In this document: positions 54,027-63,369 of the stretch, piece by piece
Position numbering within the stretch: position 1 is the stretch's first letter
Layout of the letters: each line of letters begins with the position of its first letter
Source of the DNA: Bacteroidales bacterium
GTDB lineage: Bacteria > Bacteroidota > Bacteroidia > Bacteroidales > P3
NCBI GenBank assembly: GCA_017480185.1
Contig: JAFVBC010000011.1
Location: forward strand, 1-64,000
Length of the DNA: 64,000 nt
Direction: 5' to 3'
Translations under genes and position numbers: made by a program
Notes under the pieces: model-generated
Databases searched by the model: none
Told to the model about the DNA's origin: nothing
What the model saw: only the letters and a program-made list of their open reading frames with translations

Positions 54027-56150
54027 CTACTTCTCCACAATAGTCATTTCGTCAATCAAATGTCTTGCTTCAGCAAACTTATCAATTATGAAAAGACAAT
54101 AGCGAATATCAAGGCTTATATTACGACAGTAGTTAGGGTCAAACAGAAGGTCGCTCATCGTACCCTCCCAACAGCGGTCAAAATTTATTCCCACCAACCT
54201 ACCGTCGGCATTCAACACCGGACTGCCGCTATTGCCTCCCGTGGTATGGTTGGTGGCTATAAATGCTACAGGCATCTCGCCTTTTGCGTTTGCATACTGG
54301 CCATAATTCTTCACCTCATAAAGGTGCTTCAAGTGGGGCTCTACTCTGTAATCGTACACATACGGATTTTCTTTTTCCATGATACCCTCAATGGTTGAAT
54401 ATGGGGTATAATAGATTGCATCCTTGGGCCTAAAACCTTTCACATGACCATAGGCCACACGAAGTGTAAGATTAGCATCGGGGAAGAAATTCGAGTCTGG
54501 ATACTGTTCCATCATTCCTTTCACGTATTTACGCATCAAGCGTTGAATTTCAGCATTGGCCTGACGATACATGTCGTTTTTCTCACGGGTATACACTCTG
54601 CGATAGGCATTGTCAAATAGTTGAACAGCGGGGTCTTTCTTTAATGCCGCCCTAATTTTCTTGGCGTTACTGCTCATCAGCTTATTGAACTTCTTTTCGT
54701 TGTTCAACACCGACTTATCGTAGATACCGACAAGTGCCGAAGTTACATCCGAGGCATCACTCTGCGTCATAAAAGGGGCATATCCATGTTCCCACATATA
54801 TAGAAAAGTCTCTACAAAGATGCGACTATCTACCTCGCTATGCTGTTCAAAATCGGCAAAATAGGTTTCGGCAGCAGTTCGCAGCCGACCAGCCTCCTGC
54901 AACAAGCGCTCATCGTCGGTAATTGTATCCAAACGCCACAATGCAAACGTCCTATTCATAAAATCGGAGGCCATCATCGCTTCCGTGAAGTAAACACGCT
55001 CCACCTCGGTCCTGCGCAACACATCATATTGTTTTCCAAGCTCGGCAAGCACTCCTTTATATTCATGGTGAGTCTGTGCCCACTTTTCAAAACGTTCCTC
55101 TTGTTCCATTTTTTGCTGCACACCACGCAGGCGCTCAATACCCAAGCTCTCGCCCTGCCATTTTTTCCAACCATTGGCAATGCCAGCCACTCGCGAGGCA
55201 TACTTCAAGCGCTGTGCTGCCGACTGGCGCATAGCGGCATTATAGTGCCCCAGTCTTATGTCGCGCAAAGCTATGCGTATTGGATTTTCCACATTGGCAG
55301 CAAGGTCAACAGCATCATGGGTTACGTATCGACGCGTAGTTCCAGGATAACCAAAAACGAACGTAAAGTCGCCTTCCTCCACTCCAGCAAGCGATATTTC
55401 AAGATATTTCAGTGGGCGATAGGGTTTGTTATCCTTGCTGTAGGGGGCTGGCCTATTGTCGGCATCAGCATAGACACGGAACATTGAAAAATCGCCCGTA
55501 TGTCGCGGCCACATCCAGTTGTCGGTATCGCCACCAAATTTGCCAATATTCGAAGGGGGTGCCCCAACCATGCGAACATCAGTAAACTCCTCATTTACAT
55601 ACAAGAAATACTGGTTGCCATAAAACAGAGGTTTTATCATGGCCTTATAGTGTGTGCCTTGTTCGGCTTTGCGACACACCTTCTCGTGGTTTGTGGCAAT
55701 TATTCTATCACGCTCCGCCTCGCTCATATTGTCGTTTACCCCCTCTAGCACCTGCGCCGTAACATCGTCCATTCTCACCAGTCGCACCACCTTCAAGCCC
55801 GGACAAGGAATCTCCTCGTCGCGAGTCATTGCCCAAAAGCCCTTGGTAAGATAGTCGTGTGCAACGGTCGAGTTACGCACAATATACGAATATCCACAAT
55901 GGTGATTAGTTAGCAGCAGACCTTCGTCAGAGACATACTCGCCCGTGCAACCGCCAGCAAACAGTACCACCGCATCCTTCAGTGAGGCATGGTTAACGTC
56001 GTATATGTCCTGTGCGGTTATCCGCATACCTGCAGCTTGCATGGCAGCTTGGTTGCGCCCAAGCAATGTTGGAATCCACATACCCTCATCGGCACGCGCC
56101 GACATTGACATCACAACAGCAGCAATTGCGAGCAAAAAAGTCTTTTTCAT
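54027..56150 (-). CDS. S46 family dipeptidyl-peptidase, DPP11-like
   Basis: The 707-residue product has a signal peptide (ending MSARA), then DEGMWIPTLL, the catalytic His in LLTNHHCGYSYI, a catalytic Asp region and the serine in TGGNSGSPVLNADG (Ser641). Eighteen residues later, in INFDRCWEGTMSD, is Arg659. An Arg here marks Asp/Glu-specific DPP11, whereas DPP7 has Gly. It likely removes acidic dipeptides in the periplasm for amino-acid fermentation. The promoter -7 element is at 56177-56170. Confidence 0.92.
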   Translation of the reverse strand: MKKTFLLAIAAVVMSMSARADEGMWIPTLLGRNQAAMQAAGMRITAQDIYDVNHASLKDAVVLFAGGCTGEYVSDEGLLLTNHHCGYSYIVRNSTVAHDYLTKGFWAMTRDEEIPCPGLKVVRLVRMDDVTAQVLEGVNDNMSEAERDRIIATNHEKVCRKAEQGTHYKAMIKPLFYGNQYFLYVNEEFTDVRMVGAPPSNIGKFGGDTDNWMWPRHTGDFSMFRVYADADNRPAPYSKDNKPYRPLKYLEISLAGVEEGDFTFVFGYPGTTRRYVTHDAVDLAANVENPIRIALRDIRLGHYNAAMRQSAAQRLKYASRVAGIANGWKKWQGESLGIERLRGVQQKMEQEERFEKWAQTHHEYKGVLAELGKQYDVLRRTEVERVYFTEAMMASDFMNRTFALWRLDTITDDERLLQEAGRLRTAAETYFADFEQHSEVDSRIFVETFLYMWEHGYAPFMTQSDASDVTSALVGIYDKSVLNNEKKFNKLMSSNAKKIRAALKKDPAVQLFDNAYRRVYTREKNDMYRQANAEIQRLMRKYVKGMMEQYPDSNFFPDANLTLRVAYGHVKGFRPKDAIYYTPYSTIEGIMEKENPYVYDYRVEPHLKHLYEVKNYGQYANAKGEMPVAFIATNHTTGGNSGSPVLNADGRLVGINFDRCWEGTMSDLLFDPNYCRNISLDIRYCLFIIDKFAEARHLIDEMTIVEK

Positions 56151-56169
56151 CTTTAGGAATAGTTTTTTG

Positions 56170-56177
56170 CAAAGTTA
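56170..56177 (-). promoter_or_regulatory. -7 element of the S46 peptidase gene
   Basis: TAACTTTGCA on the minus strand matches the consensus, about 20 bases before the ATG. Confidence 0.65.
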
Positions 56178-56238
56178 GTGTTTTTTCTCAACCCAAGTCT
56201 ACCCAACAAACAACACGCTAACATATAATAAATTATGA

Positions 56239-56262
56239 GGGCGAGGCCACAAAGCCTCGCCC
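56239..56262 (-). terminator. Enolase terminator
   Basis: A perfect 9-base GC-rich stem GGGCGAGGC / GCCTCGCCC with a 6-base loop lies 26 bases past the eno stop. The trailing sequence on the minus strand is only moderately T-rich. Confidence 0.65.
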
Positions 56263-56287
56263 CCTATCAACATGTGTCAAACGACGT

Positions 56288-57604
<1,317 letters not shown>

Positions 57605-57632
57605 CTAAATGTTACTTTTCACACAAAACGGG

Positions 57633-57664
57633 CAAAGTTACACAACAAAAGCCACCCATACAAA
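57633..57664 (-). promoter_or_regulatory. Enolase promoter
   Basis: Minus-strand TAACTTTG at 57640-57633 and TTTG at 57664-57661 are 20 bases apart, an optimal Bacteroidota promoter. The leader is about 45 bases. Confidence 0.75.
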
Positions 57665-57699
57665 TATTTTTTACGCCTCGCCACAAACATCACAACCAT

Positions 57700-57852
57700 G
57701 TATCACGCAAGTATCAACTAAGTATCAGGGAGGTATCAAGTAAGGGTCAAAAAGCGATTACCATAGGGCATTGGATATGTTAATAACCCTTAAAGTACCT
57801 ACTTGATACTTAGTTGATCCTTAGTTGATCCCTACTTGATCCCCACATATCC
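57700..57852. repeat. Palindromic 11-base phased repeat element
   Basis: The left half has inverted units GTATCACGCAA, GTATCAACTAA, GTATCAGGGAG, GTATCAAGTAA (57700-57743, exact 11-base steps). The right half has CCTACTTGATA, CTTAGTTGATC twice, CCTACTTGATC (57798-57841, exact steps) and a decayed unit. The 43 bases between them contain an imperfect continuation (AAGGGT ... ACCCTT). It sits upstream of the eno promoter and of the truncated BspA gene. Confidence 0.9.
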
Positions 57853-57917
57853 CTAATCTCACGACTATGCTCATGCCACCAACGCCAGTAAAAAAAATTG
57901 TGCCAGCGCAATATCAT

Positions 57918-57926
57918 CCCCCCCCC
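57918..57926 (+). repeat. C9 homopolymer upstream of a surface-protein gene
   Basis: A run of nine Cs lies 48 bases before the probable start of the truncated BspA-like gene. Such tracts slip during replication; here it would affect promoter spacing or an upstream start. Confidence 0.6.
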
Positions 57927-57973
57927 ACGTTAGGTGGTCGAAAAAAACAATGAAACACGAAAACATTATGACT

Positions 57974-58327
57974 ATGAAGAAAAAACTTACCCTTTTGGTA
58001 GGCACAATGCTGCTTGTCGGCGCAATGGCCAACGCACTACTACTGCAAAGCATCACCCCTAACGGCGACACCATACACTGGTATATCTATCCCGACAGCA
58101 CCTCAGCCACTATTTACAGCATTCTTCCGCCACCCGCAGGTTCGTTCACCATCCCCGATAGCCTGGTGTGGCACGACACGGCGTCTGAGGTTAAGCGGCT
58201 TGCCGCTGCATTTGAAGGGTGCACAAACCTGGTTGATGTCAACATCTCCAGCAGCGTTGAGGCTTTTAGTTTAACCGGAACTTTCTGTGGTTGCACAAGT
58301 CTTGTAGTACCAAGTACATATTGGTAA
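57974..58327 (+). pseudogene. BspA-like leucine-rich-repeat protein, truncated
   Basis: The 117-residue frame begins with a signal peptide (MKKKLTLLVGTMLLVGAMAN) and runs into BspA/LRR_5 repeats (FEGCTNLVDVNISSSVE, FCGCTSLVV). It stops abruptly inside a repeat at PSTYW. BspA-like proteins are normally several hundred residues and are surface adhesins. No continuation exists in any frame downstream, so the 3' part has been lost, probably when the accessory DNA arrived. ATG codons at 57950 and 57968 are alternative starts. Confidence 0.7.
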
Positions 58328-58640
58328 ATGTCATATGTTTTTGTAAACTAAAAGCATAGAGAAACATTAGTTGGGAAATATTTGCTAAAACGCAGAGAAA
58401 GAACGATGTGTTGCTGTAGACACATTTGGTTCTTGTCGCGTTGTCAATTCTATTATGCGGAAACCAAGTGCCATTGTATATAATACATATAGACTTGGTT
58501 TCCGTGGGGAGCAATACGGTTTTGTTATTCCCATTCTATTGTGATATACCTAATATAGAAAAAACGGAAACCTAATATAGTCACAACTTGTCAGAAATTC
58601 AAAATTTTGGCATAGAAAAACATCTGACAAATTAAACAAT
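58328..58640. other. AT-rich junction with palindrome and direct repeats
   Basis: A perfect 12-base inverted repeat (CGGAAACCAAGT at 58458-58469 and its complement at 58493-58504) encloses 23 bases, with GTATATAATAC near its centre. CGGAAACC recurs at about 58565. ACCTAATATAG occurs twice, at about 58549-58559 and 58570-58580. No gene is seen. It could be a recombination or operator site. Confidence 0.5.
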
Positions 58641-59618
58641 ATGGAAGACAATGTGACAAGGGAAGAGTTTTCCCGTATGATTGCAACCGGCAGTCACCGG
58701 CTGCGTGAAGTCCTCAACTCCAGAATCGAATTGATGACGGACAATGTAATACAGGATGTCGCCGCAAGGCTGGATTTGAAAGCAAAGACCGACTCTTCAA
58801 ATGTGGAGATATGTTTAAAGATGCTTGATGACGCTTGTCATTCCGCCGTGCCGTTAGGGGCGCTCCTGTCCCTGATACAGATTTCACTGGTGTTGCACGA
58901 CATGAAGTATCCGATGGATGACAGCAACCGGACACCAGCCTTGGTTTTGGAACACGCGAAGATACAGACCGTCTTGTGCCCGGTCCATTACCTGCTTCAC
59001 GATTGTGTGGAAAGAGTGAAAGGAAGATTCGACCAAAACGGCTTTACTCCAGGGCGTACTCATGGCCTGATGCAGAGAAGAACCACAAATAGCCTGCTCA
59101 ATAGCTTTGGTGAATTGCCGTTCATCCGCGACGTGGCGCTATCCTGCGAATCGTTCATACAGGACACACGTATCGCCGTGGCGGATACCTCGTGGCTGTT
59201 GTCGACGGTCTATGACTATATTGACATTGCCAGATAGAGTCTGACCGCCGAAACACTGGTGCTCTATACCGCTGCGGTTGTCACCATCAACCATATGCTT
59301 TCCGAGGCAAGGAACCTTATAGACAACTTCGATGAAAACGCACTGCTGGACTATGACGACAATACAACAAATAATCATAGCAATATGAAGACTTTTCTGT
59401 TTTCAGCAACAGACATAAACGGCGAGACCTCCATAAACAAGCGTACCCAGAAAGAGATGTTTGTGGAACTGATGATGATGGGCGCCCCTGCCACCAGACC
59501 CAACGGCAAGACAGCCTATATGCAAGTCGAAAAGATGGATGTCGGACAGACAATAACCCCGAAGATTATGAGAGACAATGAGGTTTTGTGGCTGCTGGAG
59601 ATAACGCGCCTGACCTGA
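58641..59618 (+). pseudogene. Unrecognised accessory gene split by an in-frame TAG
   Basis: One reading frame runs from 58641 to 59618, interrupted only by TAG at 59235-59237. The first part (198 residues, MEDNVTREEFSRMI... to YDYIDIAR) and the sequence after the stop (SLTAETLVLYTAAVVTINHM) read as one helical protein. GAG to TAG would explain the break. The last 77 residues (from the ATG at 59385, MKTFLFSATDINGETS) look different and may be a separate small gene now in frame. I recall similar frames in Bacteroidales mobile elements but cannot name a family with confidence. Confidence 0.6.
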
Positions 59619-59814
59619 TCATCCGAACGGCCTCAATCTTCCATATAAACCAATCGCATATGTGTGGATACGCATGTACGACGATTTTTTTACGACACCA
59701 CATATTCATGAAAATGTAACACTCCAAGGATTATTCGTTCATCTTTCTGTTCCATTACGATTGCCGTTCGTTCTTTTTTTTGTATATTTACATTTCAAGA
59801 AAAAGCATGACAAG
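59619..59814. other. Leader region of the ATPase gene
   Basis: An in-frame extension of the ATPase frame reaches back to 59662 but encodes no conserved sequence. TATATTTAC at 59782-59790 resembles a -7 element about 25 bases before the ATG at 59815. Confidence 0.4.
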
Positions 59815-61107
59815 ATGTATAGAAACGTTATAAACCAGCTTGTTGAATGGAAAAGCTCCAACGAAAGAAAGCCGCTTATTCTGCTTGGGGCCAGGCAGGT
59901 CGGTAAAACTTATAGCCTGCTTGCGTTTGGAAAACAGCATTACAAGCATGTCGCATATATCAACTGCGACGACAACGACCAAGTCTCGGGGCTATTCGTG
60001 CAGAACTTCAATATGGATAGAGTCCTGTTGGCAATTGCGGCCATCACGGGAGTGCCTGTAGTCCCGGGTGAGACGCTTATTATTCTTGATGAAATCCAAG
60101 AACTGCCAAGAGGTTTGGCATCGTTGAAATACTTCTGCGAAAACGCACCGGAGTATCACGTATGCGTTGCAGGCTCGCTGCTTGGCATCACCCTGCGTCA
60201 TGGAGAGTCGTTCCCAGTCGGGAAAGTCGATATTATAAGGATGTTCCCCATGACTTTTGACGAGTTCTTGATTGCCAGGGGCAAAGATTTGATGGTAGAA
60301 CAGCTTCGGAAAAAAGACTGGTCTGTTTTGACAAGCCTGCACCAGACACTCGTTCAGATGCTGCGAGAGTACTATCTGGTCGGAGGTATGCCTGAAGTGG
60401 TCAAGGCGTATCTGAAAACAAACGATCCAAACACGATAAGGAAAATCCAAAACAAGATATTGCTCGCATACCGCAACGACATTGCCAAACACACCACATC
60501 TGATGAAGCGAAACGTATAGCAATGGTTTGGAACTCTATGCCGTCCCAACTGTCGAAGGAGAATAAAAAGTTCATTTACGGTGTGGCAAAAAAAGGAGGC
60601 AGGGCGAAAGAGTTTGAAGTGGCAATCCAGTGGCTCATCGATGCAGGGTTGATCATCAAGGTAGGGAGAGTGAGCAATCCCCAAATGCCGTTGAAGATAT
60701 ATGAAGACTTGTCCGCCTTCAAGCTCTATCTGTTAGATGTTGGCCTACTCGGGGCGATGGCGGAGATATCCCCAGCCACTTTGATTCTTCCCAACAATAT
60801 GAAAGAAGGCAAGGGTATGTTTACCGAGAACTTCGTCTGTTCCCATCTTGCAGCGAGCCGCGAGCAATCCATATTCTACTATAGCAAAGAAAACAGCCCA
60901 TTGGAGATTGATTTCATCATCCAGAATGGTTCAAGGATTGTACCGATAGAGGTCAAGGCTGAGGAAAACCTGAAATCAAAGTCACTCAGCACCTTTCTGC
61001 AACAGCACGACGAAATGCACGGCATACGCTTCTCCATGAGTCCGTATAGGGAGCAGGAGAGGATGACCAACGTACCATTATATGGCGCCGGCGTTTTCTT
61101 CGCATAA
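59815..61107 (+). CDS. AAA ATPase with DUF4143 domain
   Basis: The 430-residue product has Walker A (LLGARQVGKTYSLLAFG), Walker B (LIILDEIQELP), a sensor AGSLLGI with RMFPMTFDEFLIA, and a C-terminal DUF4143 domain ending in a nuclease-like core EIDFIIQNGSRIVPIEVKAE. The D...E.K pattern resembles the PD-(D/E)xK fold. These ATPases are common, mobile and functionally unassigned in gut Bacteroidales. Start chosen at ATG of MYRNVINQLVEW, where the family begins. It has its own terminator. Confidence 0.88.
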   Translation: MYRNVINQLVEWKSSNERKPLILLGARQVGKTYSLLAFGKQHYKHVAYINCDDNDQVSGLFVQNFNMDRVLLAIAAITGVPVVPGETLIILDEIQELPRGLASLKYFCENAPEYHVCVAGSLLGITLRHGESFPVGKVDIIRMFPMTFDEFLIARGKDLMVEQLRKKDWSVLTSLHQTLVQMLREYYLVGGMPEVVKAYLKTNDPNTIRKIQNKILLAYRNDIAKHTTSDEAKRIAMVWNSMPSQLSKENKKFIYGVAKKGGRAKEFEVAIQWLIDAGLIIKVGRVSNPQMPLKIYEDLSAFKLYLLDVGLLGAMAEISPATLILPNNMKEGKGMFTENFVCSHLAASREQSIFYYSKENSPLEIDFIIQNGSRIVPIEVKAEENLKSKSLSTFLQQHDEMHGIRFSMSPYREQERMTNVPLYGAGVFFA

Positions 61108-61162
61108 ACCGTTCAATGCAACAGACAGGAAAAACACTTGGATTTTTGAAAATTGAATTTGT

Positions 61163-61196
61163 ATCGCACACACTCCCATGTATGTGCGATTTTTTC
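61163..61196 (+). terminator. Terminator of the ATPase gene
   Basis: An 8-base stem ATCGCACA / TGTGCGAT (61163-61170, 61183-61190) with a 12-base loop is followed by TTTTTC. Confidence 0.75.
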
Positions 61197-61213
61197 TTGC
61201 TAAACTTTGCTAA
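61197..61213 (+). repeat. Left 17-base inverted repeat flanking the invertase gene
   Basis: TTGCTAAACTTTGCTAA is two TTGCTAA heptamers around ACT. It is the inverse, with one mismatch, of 62380-62396. Confidence 0.75.
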
Positions 61214-61297
61214 TACCTTGAATTCTCCATGTTTGCTGCTATATTATGATGTAACCATAAAACGACATTAGAAATGGAGATGCCAACCTCAACGACA

Positions 61298-61371
61298 GCG
61301 TTCAAAAAACAGGCGTGTTCAAAAAACCTTGCAGGAATACCTGAATACGTTGAAAAAGCGTGTTCAAAAAA
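61298..61371 (+). repeat. Three GCG(TG)TTCAAAAAA iterons before the invertase
   Basis: GCGTTCAAAAAA at 61298-61309 and GCGTGTTCAAAAAA at 61313-61326 and 61358-61371 lie just 5' of the recombinase start at 61385. They could be recombinase-binding (res-like) sites. Confidence 0.6.
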
Positions 61372-61384
61372 AGCAAAGGATAAA

Positions 61385-62118
61385 ATGGATGCAGAAAACA
61401 ACAATACAACTGTGATTTACGCCAGGGTCTCTTCCATCGGCGACAGGCAGAACACAGAACGTCAAGTGTCGGACATCACGGCGTTCTCCTCCCGAATGGG
61501 GCTCACCCCCGAAAAGGTGTATGAAGAGCATGTCTCCGGTGCCAAGAAGAACGCCGAGCGCCCCATATTGACGGAATGCCTGGACTACTGCAAAAGCCGG
61601 CATATCGGGATGCTGCTCGTTTCAGAGTTGAGTCGCCTGGGAAGAAACACCTTGAGTTCTTCGCACCCACGTTTTCTCGCCTCAGCAAAGTGCAAACACT
61701 TCGTGATTTGCCCTCTGCATTCGGCTTATCGAAAACGTTCGATGTGCTTTCTACAGTGAAAGACCTGATGGACTGCGGCATCAACGTCTATTTCCAGAAA
61801 GAGCAGATGACCCTGCTTGACGAGAGCGGCAGATTAGGCATGTTCACTCCGATACTCATTGCCACTCTGGGCACCTGTGCCGAGATGGAACGGGAGAATA
61901 TCAGATTCCGTCTCAATTCAGGACTCGCCAACTACAAAGCCAAGGGCGGCCGTGTAGGGAGAAAGGCCGGTTCCGTCAAGAGCGATGAGACAAAGAAGGA
62001 AGAATACCGTGATGTAATCGTCCTACTAAAACGGGGCTACTCCGTCAGGAACACGGCCAAGCTGACTGGCAAGGGTATCTCGACAGTCCAGAGGGTGAAG
62101 AATGACTTTGTGAACTAA
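61385..62118 (+). pseudogene. Serine recombinase (Mpi/Hin-type DNA invertase), frameshifted
   Basis: The frame starting MDAENNNTTVIYARVSS holds the resolvase N-terminal domain (catalytic Ser in YARVSS, then SELSRLGRN). It goes out of frame at 61649. The C-terminal part (TFDVLSTVKDLMDCGI, LGTCAEMERENIRFRL, and the HTH ...SVRNTAKLTGKGISTVQRV) continues in another frame from 61735. Removing 86 bases (61649-61734) restores one continuous protein of about 216 residues. As it stands the enzyme is probably inactive, unless the insertion can be excised. Confidence 0.75.
61649..61734 (+). other. 86-base insertion in the invertase gene
   Basis: The segment begins ACCTTGAGTTCTTCGC and ends GGCTTATCGAAA. 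Its length (not a multiple of three) breaks the recombinase frame exactly between LGRN and TFDVL. It has no clear terminal inverted repeats. GAAAC and GAAAAC flank the two ends, a possible short duplication. Confidence 0.55.
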
Positions 62119-62379
62119 CAGGACTGGTGTTTTCCCTCGATGCATTCCTTTAGTTTTCGTGTGATTGGTTTCATAGTCGGTCTGCAAACCTTCTTGCCTG
62201 TCAATCTGCATTTCGTATAGGTGCCAATATTGCCTAATCTGGTCTTGCCATTAGCGACTGTTTTTATGTCTGTTTGAGTACTCATGCAACTGGTTTTGAT
62301 ATATATATATGTTTTATAAGTTTTACCTCTGTGTAAAAATAGAATTTGTTTGCGTATTATTGGCCTGAATGACGATATT

Positions 62380-62396
62380 TTAGCAAACTTTAGCAA
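62380..62396 (-). repeat. Right 17-base inverted repeat flanking the invertase gene
   Basis: Read on the minus strand it is TTGCTAAAGTTTGCTAA, two TTGCTAA heptamers around AGT, matching 61197-61213 at 16 of 17 positions. Confidence 0.75.
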
Positions 62397-62434
62397 AGTT
62401 TTTTGTTGTTGTCAATCCACTGTTTTCTCATATT

Positions 62435-62489
62435 TACCTTTGAGCCTTATCTTTTTGGGCATCGGCATCGAAAATAATGCGTATATTTG
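62435..62489 (+). promoter_or_regulatory. Tandem -7 elements upstream of the RNA candidate
   Basis: TACCTTTG at 62435-62442 and TATATTTGCACCC at 62482-62494 both match TAnnTTTG. The second has a TTTG at 62454-62457. Confidence 0.6.
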
Positions 62490-62495
62490 CACCCG

Positions 62496-62751
62496 AAAAT
62501 CGACGCGCGTGATGTCGAGATGCGAGAAAAAGCATTTGTATAGGTCCGACTATTAAAGTTCGCCAAATTTTAACCTAAGGACTATGATACTGATGCCTTT
62601 TGCTTGTCAATATGTGGTATTCGGAAGTCATCCCTATGCCGTCAGCATATTGAGGGCATAGGATAAGGTTCAAAAAGGTTTTACTTAGGGAAGGCGTTTG
62701 GCGATGCCTAATAGTCGTAGAACTGAAGCAACACGAGTTCTATGCTTTTTT
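62496..62751 (+). ncRNA. Candidate structured non-coding RNA with intrinsic terminator
   Basis: A strong promoter is followed by about 250 bases without a credible gene. These contain a long stem (CCTATGCC near 62633 with GGCATAGG near 62655), a GGC..GCC hairpin near 62696-62708, and a terminal hairpin (TAGAACT at 62718-62724 with AGTTCTA at 62736-62742) ending in T7. The next gene starts about 33 bases later, so this could be a free-standing sRNA or a leader with an attenuator. A 25-codon frame at 62584 is too short to judge. Confidence 0.5.
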
Positions 62752-62783
62752 TATTTGCCGTAAACTGGGAACTCAGAGCGGTG

Positions 62784-63290
62784 ATGAAAAATTATAAATA
62801 TGGAAGCGAACAACACAAATGTATTAGGGAGATTAATGGTGACATTGAAAAGGAGGCTAAAGTTCTTATGGAGAATAAACCTATCAAAAAACAAGATATT
62901 GATATGCTTGTTCAGTGTTGTCAAAAGAGAATTGATGCCACCAAATGTACGACAGGTTCTTTGTATGATTTAGTGAAAGCATATGTGACTTCTGGCGAAA
63001 ACAACAAGCCGCGCAAGCCTGTATTATTATCTATTGCAGAATTATACAAACAGTATGAAGCAGAGCTTTCTGCCGAAGAGCAATCGTTAAACAGGTTCGT
63101 TATGGTAAATGAGCCAATCATACTTTCTTCTACTTCAAATGAAGAGATGTCGAGACAAGTCAATCCACTCTCCCAATGTGTCATATTATTGTATAGAATA
63201 ATCCAAATGTGCGATAAGGTGACAGATAAACTAATAGAGGTGATAAATGCACAGAATGACACGATAAACAAATTGTGCAAGAATCAATAG
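62784..63290 (+). CDS. Hypothetical accessory protein
   Basis: The 168-residue product (MKNYKYGSEQHKC...) is helical and charged, with no signal peptide or membrane helix. Residues of about 35-95 include NKPIKKQDIDMLVQCCQKRID. The C-terminal 40 residues look coiled-coil-like (ILLYRIIQMCDKVTDKLIEVI). I do not recognise a family. The base composition is more AT-rich than the core genes. The ATG at 62784 is preferred over 62742, which lies inside the upstream hairpin. Confidence 0.65.
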   Translation: MKNYKYGSEQHKCIREINGDIEKEAKVLMENKPIKKQDIDMLVQCCQKRIDATKCTTGSLYDLVKAYVTSGENNKPRKPVLLSIAELYKQYEAELSAEEQSLNRFVMVNEPIILSSTSNEEMSRQVNPLSQCVILLYRIIQMCDKVTDKLIEVINAQNDTINKLCKNQ

Positions 63291-63369
63291 TTTTCACGAC
63301 AACGTAATAAGTAATAGTAGAATGCCGAAATCCTTAAAAGAGTAGGCATAATTAAAAACCTTATAAAAG

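Noticed and set aside
57700-57852. 11-base repeats considered as a CRISPR or replication-origin iteron set
   Set aside because: There are no spacers. The elements recur at several sites without replication genes, so an origin is unlikely, though protein binding is still possible.
62742-62783. Upstream ATG for the hypothetical gene
   Set aside because: The codon lies within the terminator hairpin at 62716-62751, and the ATG at 62784 gives a more natural start.
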